A stretch of 5,201 nt of DNA, taken from contig JAIITD010000118.1 of assembly GCA_022737715.1 (NCBI GenBank), positions 1 to 5,201 of the forward strand, given 5' to 3'. This stretch comes from Veillonella sp. Lineage in GTDB: Bacteria; Bacillota; Negativicutes; Veillonellales; Veillonellaceae. A program made the position numbers and the translations under genes. Positions 1-4,932 of this stretch are shown here, piece by piece; positions within the stretch are counted from its first letter, which is position 1; every line of letters starts with the position of its first letter. Under the pieces are notes generated by a model. That model did no database searches, was not told where the DNA came from, and was given only the letters and a program-made list of their open reading frames with translations.

Positions 1-704
1 TTAACTACGAGTTGTAATAACCATTGTGGTAATACGTCTTCGTTTGCCAATGCAGATTTAGGATCGATTTTTGCATTGTAGATGATGGCACCTGTAATAA
101 CGATGTAATCAAAATCAGTACGTACAGAAGGAATTGTAAGGGATTTCATTTCTGTAAATTTAAGGTGTTTAGGATTCTCAATAATATCTGCTTGTGTTAC
201 AGTTGCTAGGTCTTTATTAGGGTCGAGTTTAATCCAACCGATTTTTTGTAACAATGCATAGGCACGAGCCATGTTGGATGCATCATTTGGCACCGCAATT
301 GTATCGCCATCAGCCACTTGATCTAAGGATGTTTTAGAACCGCTGAAAATGCCTGCTGGCACTGTTGGAATTGGTGTTAATGCCACTAGATGACCATTTT
401 GTTTTTCGTTGAAGTTTTTCATGTATGCCGTATGTTGTTCAACGTTGAAATCAACTTCACCATCGCTCAACACTTGGTCCGCTTGTACCAAATCGGACAT
501 ATCTACACCTTTAAAGGTATAGCCTTGTTTTTCCAAAATTGGTTTAACGCCCTTTTCAAACAATTCAGAATATGGGCCTTGGGACTTACTATATGTTAGT
601 TCTTTCTTTGCTCCATTATCGCTATTATTAGAACCGCAGCCTGCGATGAAAGCTACGCTAAATACGAGTACTGCACCAAGTGCTAAAATCTTCTTAAATT
701 TCAT
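1..704 (-). CDS. metQ: MetQ/NlpA-family substrate-binding lipoprotein of an ABC importer (3' end cut off by the window)
   Basis: This is the extracytoplasmic substrate-binding component of the adjacent MetN-MetI importer; the family binds methionine (D- or L-) and delivers it to MetI. The ATG at 704 follows AGGAG (713-717) with 8 bases between. Residues 1-22 are a lipoprotein signal peptide (KFKK, hydrophobic stretch, lipobox I-A-G-C with Cys23 as the lipidation site). Family landmarks follow: the QH..Y segment (residues 90-94), AVPND (137-141) and ENPK (176-179). There are 234 complete codons and no stop before the edge; against about 270 residues for the family, some 35 C-terminal residues are missing. 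The gene is third in the operon, 57 bases after metI. Compared with my recollection of E. coli MetQ, two conserved C-lobe asparagines align without gaps to Thr204 and Gln231, so the preferred ligand could differ from methionine. The family assignment is firm; the substrate is inferred. Confidence 0.9.
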   Translation of the reverse strand, partial: MKFKKILALGAVLVFSVAFIAGCGSNNSDNGAKKELTYSKSQGPYSELFEKGVKPILEKQGYTFKGVDMSDLVQADQVLSDGEVDFNVEQHTAYMKNFNEKQNGHLVALTPIPTVPAGIFSGSKTSLDQVADGDTIAVPNDASNMARAYALLQKIGWIKLDPNKDLATVTQADIIENPKHLKFTEMKSLTIPSVRTDFDYIVITGAIIYNAKIDPKSALANEDVLPQWLLQLVV

Positions 705-725
705 GGTATATGCTCCTATACTTTC

Positions 726-745
726 ACAATCAATAACAATCAATA
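726..745. repeat. Tandem 10-bp direct repeat in the metI-metQ gap
   Basis: ACAATCAATA occurs twice back to back (726-735 and 736-745) in the 57-base gap between metI and metQ. On the coding (minus) strand it reads TATTGATTGT twice. The period is about one helical turn, and it lies just upstream of the metQ Shine-Dalgarno. It may be a binding site, a spacer element in the mRNA or simply a chance AT-rich duplication; nothing else in the sequence decides between these. Confidence 0.45.
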
Positions 746-761
746 TATCTATTTCATCAAC

Positions 762-1433
762 TTAGGAACGACGAGCACGATGTGCAAAATAGTTTCCTAT
801 CGTTTGAATAATTTGTACAAAAATAATGAGAATAATAACGGTAAACAACATCAATGGAAAGTTCAACCGTTCATAGCCATAGGTAAGTGCCAAATCACCT
901 ACGCCACCGGCGCCAATGGCACCAGCCATAGCAGTAGCACCGATAAGACCGATAGTACCAGTCGTAATCGATAGGATAAGGGATCCCTTTGCCTCAGGCA
1001 ACAAGAAATGCCAAATCACTTCAAAATGAGAGGCCCCCATCGATTGAGCTGCTTCAATGATACCTTTATTTACCTCTAAGATTGAGTTTTCAAACAATCG
1101 AGCTAAATACGGTGCAATAAATATGACGAGTGGTACAATCGCTGCCGTTGTGCCAACACGCGTTCCTACAATCATCTTTGTGAGCGGCAATATAAATACC
1201 ATTAAGATGATGAACGGAACAGAGCGCACAATATTAACAATAGTATTCGTAATCGTGTAGACAATGCTGTTTTTCACGATACCATTTGGATTTGTTACCA
1301 CTAAGGTAACCGCAATAATCAGCCCTAGTACGGTGCCAATGAACAAGGATAAGAACACCATATATAGGGTTTGCTCTGCTGCTAATAATAGTTGCGAACC
1401 GGGAACGCCCAGTTCTTGCATAAAGAAATCCAT
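762..1433 (-). CDS. metI: Methionine-type ABC transporter permease MetI
   Basis: This is the inner-membrane permease of the MetNIQ importer, forming a homodimer that carries the substrate released by MetQ. The protein has 223 residues (E. coli MetI has about 217), with five predicted helices near residues 22-46, 58-84, 95-113, 152-176 and 195-215. The coupling (EAA) loop is plain at about 127-150 (EAAQSMGAS, then the LLPEA segment) and docks onto MetN. I chose the ATG at 1433 over the in-frame ATG at 1454 because AGGAGGTGA (1441-1449) sits 7 bases upstream of 1433 and would lie inside the longer reading frame. With this start, the metN stop and the metI start overlap as TAATG, which points to translational coupling. 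It is the second gene of metN-metI-metQ. Nothing looks damaged. Confidence 0.95.
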   Translation of the reverse strand: MDFFMQELGVPGSQLLLAAEQTLYMVFLSLFIGTVLGLIIAVTLVVTNPNGIVKNSIVYTITNTIVNIVRSVPFIILMVFILPLTKMIVGTRVGTTAAIVPLVIFIAPYLARLFENSILEVNKGIIEAAQSMGASHFEVIWHFLLPEAKGSLILSITTGTIGLIGATAMAGAIGAGGVGDLALTYGYERLNFPLMLFTVIILIIFVQIIQTIGNYFAHRARRS

Positions 1434-1449
1434 TATAGTGTCACCTCCT
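1431..1449 (-). promoter_or_regulatory. Start-deciding ribosome binding site and TAATG overlap of metN/metI
   Basis: Read on the minus strand, AGGAGGTGA (1449-1441), a near-perfect match to the anti-Shine-Dalgarno, is followed by 7 bases and then TAATG, where TAA ends metN and ATG starts metI with one shared base. The site fixes the metI start at 1433 and suggests that ribosomes ending metN restart directly on metI, balancing the ATPase and permease subunits. Confidence 0.9.
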
Positions 1450-2455
1450 GCCATTCAATGCCTTGTCCGATAAGATATTCTTTCACCTTACCAACCTCGA
1501 TATCATCACCGATAAACTGAACGATAAAAATGCCCAACACCGTGTGTTCCAATTCAGTCACCGTCGCAAATAATACGCTCGTTTCTAAATCATAGGTTTT
1601 ATTAATATGATATAGCACATTATCGGTTGTATTATTACCAAGGAAGTGCATCTTTAAAATCGTATATGGCCGCTTATCACAAGCCAATGTATGTTTCACA
1701 GCCGGTGGAATTTCATCAGGAATAACGGTTCGAACGAATCGTTTCGTAGTATCATGCTTAGGTTTACTAAACACGTCTAATACAGAACCGCTTTCGATGA
1801 GTTTCCCATGTTCCATAACCACAACGCGATTACAGATTTTTTGAATTACATCAATTTCATGGGTTACGATAACCACAGTGACACCTAACTCACGATTAAC
1901 CCGTTCCAACAGTTGAAGTATGGACTCAGTCGTATCCGGATCTAATGCACTCGTTGCTTCATCACAGAGTAAGATAGATGGATCTGTAGCTAACGCACGG
2001 GCAATGCCTACACGTTGCTTTTGACCGCCAGAAAGTTCCCCAGGGTATGCATTTGCCTTATCCCCTAGGTCAACAAAGTCCAATAAGGTTTTTACCTTCT
2101 TATCAATTTCAGATTTAGGTACCTTATTTAGAATCAATGGAATCGCCACATTATCGTATACGGACTTCGCATTCAATAAATTAAATTGTTGAAACACCAT
2201 ACCAATGCGTTTACGCACCTTTCGGAGTTCATTGAAACTCAATTGATTAATATTAACGCCATCGATTGTTACATGACCTGATGTAGGTACCTCAAGGGCA
2301 TTAATCATCCGTAGTAATGTCGATTTCCCAGCACCACTAAAACCTATAATGCCAAATATATCGCCCTTATCGATTGTGAAAGTCACATTCTCTAGGGCCG
2401 TAATCTTTTGTTTATTATAATCAAACTCTTTTGTTACATTCTGTATAGAGATCAC
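1433..2455 (-). CDS. metN: Methionine-type ABC transporter ATP-binding protein MetN
   Basis: This cytoplasmic ATPase drives the MetNIQ importer as a homodimer on MetI. The protein has 340 residues, matching the family (E. coli about 343). The nucleotide-binding domain spans roughly residues 1-240: Walker A GFSGAGKST (38-46), Q-loop VFQQ (87-90), signature LSGGQ (141-145), Walker B ILLCDE (161-166, catalytic Glu166), D-loop SALD (169-172) and H-loop His199. All catalytic residues are present. Residues from about 262 to 338 fit the C-terminal NIL domain, which in this family binds methionine and slows transport when internal methionine is high. The start is GTG at 2455, with a GGGG-core Shine-Dalgarno (2461-2468) at good distance; the nearby ATG at 2460 is out of frame and hits a stop two codons later. 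First gene of the operon. Confidence 0.95.
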   Translation of the reverse strand: MISIQNVTKEFDYNKQKITALENVTFTIDKGDIFGIIGFSGAGKSTLLRMINALEVPTSGHVTIDGVNINQLSFNELRKVRKRIGMVFQQFNLLNAKSVYDNVAIPLILNKVPKSEIDKKVKTLLDFVDLGDKANAYPGELSGGQKQRVGIARALATDPSILLCDEATSALDPDTTESILQLLERVNRELGVTVVIVTHEIDVIQKICNRVVVMEHGKLIESGSVLDVFSKPKHDTTKRFVRTVIPDEIPPAVKHTLACDKRPYTILKMHFLGNNTTDNVLYHINKTYDLETSVLFATVTELEHTVLGIFIVQFIGDDIEVGKVKEYLIGQGIEWQEVTL

Positions 2456-2460
2456 ACCAT

Positions 2461-2468
2461 CACCCCTT
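2461..2468 (-). promoter_or_regulatory. Ribosome binding site of metN (GTG start)
   Basis: The minus strand reads AAGGGGTG at 2468-2461, a near-match to the consensus, with 7 bases between its GGGG core and the GTG at 2455. It supports the GTG start; no in-frame ATG lies at a usable distance. Confidence 0.7.
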
Positions 2469-2469
2469 T

Positions 2470-2492
2470 ATTCCCATTTCATTTAAGGGAAT
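2470..2492 (-). repeat. Short inverted repeat just upstream of the metN ribosome binding site
   Basis: Arms ATTCCC (2470-2475) and GGGAAT (2487-2492) are perfect inverted copies around an 11-base loop. In the mRNA they could form a small hairpin directly in front of the metN Shine-Dalgarno and affect ribosome access. With only 6 bp and an AT-rich setting it may be chance. Confidence 0.3.
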
Positions 2493-2502
2493 TTATTTAA
2501 TT

Positions 2503-2531
2503 TTAAAACATATCTAATTGATATGTTTTAA
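2503..2531. promoter_or_regulatory. Perfect palindrome (12-bp arms) in the metN leader, candidate operator
   Basis: TTAAAACATATC (2503-2514) and GATATGTTTTAA (2520-2531) are exact inverted copies around a 5-base centre. The element starts about 5 bases after the predicted metN transcription start. DNA-level symmetry at this place fits a repressor operator; in RNA it would be a weak, AU-rich 12-bp hairpin. It is followed by AAATTAAATAAA on the minus strand, not a T-run, so it is not an obvious attenuator. I cannot name the regulator. Confidence 0.55.
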
Positions 2532-2542
2532 TTTGTAAATTA

Positions 2543-2571
2543 AGAATACTATAAGATACAATAAGTGTCAA
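2543..2571 (-). promoter_or_regulatory. Sigma-70-type promoter of the metNIQ operon
   Basis: On the minus strand a consensus -35 TTGACA (2571-2566) is followed after exactly 17 bases by TATTCT (2548-2543; 4 of 6 to TATAAT). The predicted start of transcription is near 2536, giving a leader of about 80 bases. It lies just downstream of the terminator at 2627-2668, as expected for a fresh transcription unit. The leader is too short for a T-box or S-box riboswitch. Confidence 0.75.
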
Positions 2572-2610
2572 ATCTATTCATCATACAAAATAGTTATATC
2601 TAACTAAAAA

Positions 2611-2668
2611 TTATTCTATTAAAACTGAAGTCCCTACTAAGAAACTATCAGTTGTCAGTAGGGACTTC
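2611..2668 (-). terminator. Intrinsic terminator of the 2728-3495 gene
   Basis: A perfect 12-bp stem joins 2627-2638 (GAAGTCCCTACT) with 2657-2668 (AGTAGGGACTTC). The 18-base loop can itself pair (AACT 2643-2646 with AGTT 2650-2653), making a two-tier hairpin. On the minus strand the stem is followed by AGTTTTAATA and a later run of five T. It lies about 60 bases after the stop of the unknown membrane-protein gene and before the metN promoter. The T-tract right after the stem is short, so readthrough is possible. The plus side carries a T-run only about 15 bases away and has no gene to end. Confidence 0.85.
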
Positions 2669-2727
2669 TTAATAAATATTATATTTTTTCTTTTAAACAA
2701 ATAGATTAAAAACAATAATATACAAAC

Positions 2728-3495
2728 CTATAAAATCTTTCCGCCAGTTGCTTTTAAATCTTCATATAATTGATAGCCTGCTTTAAGATGCTCTATTTGA
2801 CTTTCAGGAACAATATAGTCATACTTAGCCTCTTTTCCTTGCAATCTAATTGTAGGATTAGTTCCTTCTATTAAAATCTTAATACCAGGAGCTAATTTGT
2901 CAAAAGTGGTATCAAAGAATTCATATTTTCCGCCCATAACGATCTGCGTACTTTTACCACCACCAGATTGACCAGCAAAACTATTAATATCATAATCCCA
3001 TCGATTTTGATCTGTAGAAAAAATGATTTTATCCCAAAACACCCAATTAATGCCATCAGAAAAATTCACAATTTTAATTCGTTCAGTAATATTCTTATCT
3101 TTATTAATAGCATACCAATAGATTGCATTCTGAGGCGGTATTACATCTCCCCATGGTTTATAAGCAATCGTCTTTTCTACTTTATCTTCAGACTGAGGCA
3201 ACTGTCCTAAAATAGCTAATGCATCGTTAGATTTTTCTTGCTTTTGTTCATCATTTAATTTAGTGGTATATGAACTACCAGCTGAAGTGCTAGTAGGGTC
3301 AATATCAGACTTATTTGTTAAATCGATTCCAATGAAGAAAACAACAAACATAGCAAGTGTACTTAGTAAAACTTTTTTTCGATTAGGATTCTGTACTTTT
3401 GTAGGCAAAACACGTTTTGGTGAAATAATGCCCACAAGAAAAAACAAAATAATAGCTACAAAAATTAAAGCAACAATAATTGAATACAAGACCAT
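2728..3495 (-). CDS. Membrane-anchored protein of unknown function
   Basis: I do not recognise this 255-residue protein. Helix 1 covers about residues 3-24 and helix 2 about 43-58, separated by a strongly basic stretch (SPKRVLPTKVQNPNRKK, 25-41) that should face the cytoplasm. This places the C-terminal part, about 195 residues, outside the membrane. After helix 2 come a Ser/Thr-rich linker (67-79), a charged segment (80-90), then a probably globular domain rich in Trp, Tyr and Phe. GQSGGGKST (175-183) fits the P-loop pattern but lacks a Walker B partner and lies on the predicted outside. I prefer ATG 3495 over GTG 3531: GAAGGGGG (3501-3508) precedes 3495 well, while a TATAAT box overlaps the longer start. 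It appears to be its own unit, ending at the 2627-2668 terminator. That it is a real gene is likely from length, promoter, RBS and terminator; its function is open. Confidence 0.8.
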   Translation of the reverse strand: MVLYSIIVALIFVAIILFFLVGIISPKRVLPTKVQNPNRKKVLLSTLAMFVVFFIGIDLTNKSDIDPTSTSAGSSYTTKLNDEQKQEKSNDALAILGQLPQSEDKVEKTIAYKPWGDVIPPQNAIYWYAINKDKNITERIKIVNFSDGINWVFWDKIIFSTDQNRWDYDINSFAGQSGGGKSTQIVMGGKYEFFDTTFDKLAPGIKILIEGTNPTIRLQGKEAKYDYIVPESQIEHLKAGYQLYEDLKATGGKIL

Positions 3496-3500
3496 AAATA

Positions 3501-3508
3501 CCCCCTTC
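3501..3508 (-). promoter_or_regulatory. Ribosome binding site that fixes the start of the unknown membrane protein
   Basis: The minus strand reads GAAGGGGG (3508-3501), 5 bases before ATG 3495. The upstream in-frame GTG at 3531 has no properly spaced Shine-Dalgarno, so the shorter protein is preferred. The core is a run of five G rather than GGAGG. Confidence 0.7.
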
Positions 3509-3522
3509 AGCTGTCCTATCAC

Positions 3523-3560
3523 ATTATACACTCCAACAGCTTCATCTTATATTCATCTTA
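3523..3560 (-). promoter_or_regulatory. Promoter with consensus -10, no clear -35, and an 11-bp-period direct repeat
   Basis: TATAAT lies at 3528-3523 on the minus strand, predicting a start near 3516 and a leader of about 20 bases before ATG 3495. The -35 position (about 3546-3551) reads TATAAG, unlike TTGACA. Overlapping it is a 9-bp direct repeat, TAAGATGAA (3560-3552 and 3549-3541), with an 11-bp period. Such one-turn repeats replacing the -35 are known from promoters activated by OmpR/PhoB-type response regulators. The -10 and the repeat are seen; activation is inferred. Confidence 0.5.
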
Positions 3561-3649
3561 CCACGATCATTAAATTGCTTCAATTAATCAATACTAAATT
3601 GATATAAATATTTATTAACTATTCTTTTATAATAATTACTTATTTTAGT

Positions 3650-4516
3650 TTATCTACACCTGTTAAACATATACAAAGAACCAAGAATAATTGGTGCCCC
3701 AATATAAAGACCTAAATCTGGAATTTCTCCGATGAGTATAGCCGCCACTATAGCTGCTACAACAGGAGATAGATACATAAAGTTTGTTACATCTGATACA
3801 TGTTCTGCATGCTCCAAGGCATAGCTCCAAAATACGAAACCCAACGCACTAGAGAAGCAGGCTAGATAGATAATAGCTAACCATGCAATAGGTGGTGCTG
3901 CCACAATGGTTGCAACTGATTGAGATACAAAAGGTAATGCCATAATCGCACCAGTGAACATGGACCAAGTAGCTACGGTGATGGGATCATGCCCTTTTAG
4001 GCTCAATCCTCGATTGACGATGTTATAGATGGCAAAGAGTATCATGCCGAACAATGTCCAAAAGGCGCCCATCGGTACATTGATAGGGCCATTCCAAAGA
4101 ATAATAATGGCTACGCCCGCAAAGGCGGTAATTGTAAAGAGCCAACCAATAGGCTTCATAATATCTTTGTAAACGACTAACGCCATAAGTGCTGTTGTCA
4201 TCGGCGTCAAAGCCATGATAATACTCGATGTAGCCGCAGGAATGGTAAGAAGGCCCTGATTAAACACAACTTGATATACGAAATTTCCCGTCATACCAAG
4301 TACGATGTATAACCCCCACTCGCGCCAGCTCGTAGGAATCTGTAAGCCTTTAGCTACTCCAATGATAAGCATGAGGATAGCTCCGCCTACAACGCGAGCC
4401 ACGGCTAGTGTTAAAGGATCTACATGTTGTAAGGCAATTTTACTAAACGGAAATGCTGTCGCCCAAACGGCTATGGTCGCCAATCCACCTATGACAGTTT
4501 TCACTCGGTTTGACAT
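3650..4516 (-). CDS. DMT-superfamily EamA-type transporter
   Basis: This is a cytoplasmic-membrane carrier of the drug/metabolite transporter superfamily; members often export amino acids or other metabolites, and the substrate cannot be read from sequence. The 288 residues hold two tandem EamA repeats (about 7-140 and 149-285) with ten predicted helices near 7-27, 36-54, 68-86, 94-115, 122-141, 149-168, 178-198, 209-229, 244-264 and 268-284. Each repeat carries family landmarks: the W-x-x-x-F-P segment in helix 1 (18-23), SSIIMALTPM in helix 4 (97-106), the glutamate-containing helix 9-10 turn (LIGEIPD, 261-267). Length is typical. ATG 4516 follows AAAGGAG (4526-4532) with 9 bases between. 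It has its own promoter at 4590-4618. No clear terminator follows its stop, so some readthrough into the unknown membrane-protein gene is possible. Confidence 0.92.
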   Translation of the reverse strand: MSNRVKTVIGGLATIAVWATAFPFSKIALQHVDPLTLAVARVVGGAILMLIIGVAKGLQIPTSWREWGLYIVLGMTGNFVYQVVFNQGLLTIPAATSSIIMALTPMTTALMALVVYKDIMKPIGWLFTITAFAGVAIIILWNGPINVPMGAFWTLFGMILFAIYNIVNRGLSLKGHDPITVATWSMFTGAIMALPFVSQSVATIVAAPPIAWLAIIYLACFSSALGFVFWSYALEHAEHVSDVTNFMYLSPVVAAIVAAILIGEIPDLGLYIGAPIILGSLYMFNRCR

Positions 4517-4551
4517 AGGACCAATCTCCTTTCCTTATATATAATCTATTT

Positions 4552-4583
4552 CATTACTATACAGCTAATTTATATGAGTAATG
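4552..4583 (-). repeat. Inverted repeat in the leader of the EamA transporter mRNA
   Basis: CATTACT (4552-4558) and AGTAATG (4577-4583) are perfect 7-bp inverted arms; the next bases ATA and TAT can extend pairing past a one-base bulge. The outer edge coincides with the predicted transcription start near 4583, so the mRNA could begin with a hairpin, a layout known to slow 5'-end decay. Pairing is AU-rich and chance is possible. Confidence 0.4.
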
Positions 4584-4589
4584 TATTCA

Positions 4590-4618
4590 ATTATAGGCAC
4601 AAAAGAATAAAATGTCAT
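4590..4618 (-). promoter_or_regulatory. Promoter of the EamA transporter gene
   Basis: The minus strand has ATGACA (4618-4613; 5 of 6 to TTGACA), a 17-base spacer and a perfect TATAAT (4595-4590). Transcription should begin near 4583, giving a leader of about 66 bases. Confidence 0.7.
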
Positions 4619-4669
4619 CACCTATCAACAAATAAACTATGTGAACAGTAACTAGTGCATCCCTTAAAC

Positions 4670-4684
4670 TGAAATATAATTTCA
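4670..4684. repeat. 15-bp palindrome TGAAATATAATTTCA in the divergent gap
   Basis: Arms TGAAAT and ATTTCA (6 bp each) surround ATA. Length and symmetry resemble metalloregulator boxes of the Fur/PerR kind, but the bases do not match those consensus sequences well. It lies about 50 bases upstream of the transporter's -35 and about 250 before pflB. The role is unknown. Confidence 0.35.
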
Positions 4685-4787
4685 TTATCTATAAATAATT
4701 TTATATATAGGATATTGCAATAAATAGACTTTTAAGTCCATATAAACTATTACTATTATAGGTATCTCGAAGTATCATGTTTTACTT

Positions 4788-4864
4788 TCACAATACAAAT
4801 TACATCTATTCTTACGAAATTTGCATAGTATGTATTGAAAATTCATATCATTTATATATTGTGA
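4788..4864. repeat. Pair of inverted 8-bp TTGTGA-like elements upstream of pflB
   Basis: TCACAATA (4788-4795) and TATTGTGA (4857-4864) are exact inverted copies with 61 bases between. Each contains the TTGTGA/TCACAA half of the redox-sensor Rex operator (TTGTGA-N6-TCACAA), but neither forms a full site by itself. They lie before a fermentation gene, where Rex control would be expected. Confidence 0.35.
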
Positions 4865-4887
4865 GTTTTAGATAAACATTGTACACT
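4859..4887 (+). promoter_or_regulatory. Candidate promoter of pflB
   Basis: TTGTGA (4859-4864), 17 bases, then TACACT (4882-4887) gives a moderate match, with a start near 4894 and a leader of about 39 bases. Rivals are TTGAAA (4835-4840) with TATTGT (4857-4862) at 16 bases, and TATAGT (4903-4908) with weak TTGTAC (4879-4884) at 18 bases. None is strong, which would fit an activated gene or several starts. Confidence 0.35.
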
Positions 4888-4921
4888 AGATATATCAAAA
4901 TCTATAGTTATATCCATTTAT

Positions 4922-4928
4922 GGAGGTG
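4922..4928 (+). promoter_or_regulatory. Ribosome binding site of pflB
   Basis: GGAGGTG at 4922-4928 is a full match to the consensus and sits 4 bases before the ATG at 4933. It fixes the start and predicts strong translation, as expected for an abundant fermentation enzyme. Confidence 0.85.
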
Positions 4929-4932
4929 CAAA

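Larger units (their letters stand above)
4517..4932. other. Divergent AT-rich intergenic region between the EamA transporter and pflB
   Basis: This 416-base gap holds control regions for two genes read outward. On the left are the transporter's Shine-Dalgarno, a leader hairpin and its promoter (4590-4618). On the right are a candidate pflB promoter and its Shine-Dalgarno. The middle (about 4620-4830) is strongly AT-rich and has small inverted repeats (4670-4684; GACTT/AAGTC at 4727-4738) but no open reading frame I can support and no recognisable RNA gene or riboswitch. Confidence 0.7.

Noticed and set aside
390..1473. Plus-strand open frames of 64-69 codons opposite metQ and metI
   Set aside because: They lie antisense to clear family genes, show no good ribosome binding site and have no recognisable domains; they are shadows of the real genes.
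2456..2626. S-box (SAM) or T-box riboswitch before metN
   Set aside because: The leader after the predicted start is about 80 bases, too short, and lacks the conserved helices, T-box sequence and terminator arrangement.
2947..2973. GQSGGGKST as an ATP-binding P-loop in the unknown protein
   Set aside because: There is no Walker B or other nucleotide-binding motif, and the topology places it outside the cytoplasm. Gly/Ser-rich chance match.
3496..3531. Longer form of the unknown protein from GTG 3531
   Set aside because: No spaced Shine-Dalgarno, and the start region overlaps the TATAAT box; ATG 3495 has a good site.
2968..3607. Plus-strand open frames of 80 and 114 codons opposite the unknown membrane-protein gene
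   Set aside because: The minus-strand gene has a promoter, Shine-Dalgarno, ordered membrane topology and terminator; the plus-strand frames have none of these.
3604..3615. Palindrome ATAAATATTTAT downstream of the transporter as a terminator
   Set aside because: It contains only A and T, has no G-C pairs and no following T-run, and such palindromes are common by chance in sequence this AT-rich.
4305..4544. Plus-strand frame of 79 codons opposite the start of the EamA transporter
   Set aside because: It is antisense to a clear ten-helix transporter, without a ribosome binding site or domain.
4574..4651. Small plus-strand frame of 25 codons in the divergent gap
   Set aside because: No ribosome binding site, and it overlaps the transporter promoter on the other strand.
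4777..4875. Small plus-strand frame of 32 codons upstream of pflB
   Set aside because: No convincing ribosome binding site, composition like the surrounding AT-rich gap, and it overlaps candidate promoter elements.
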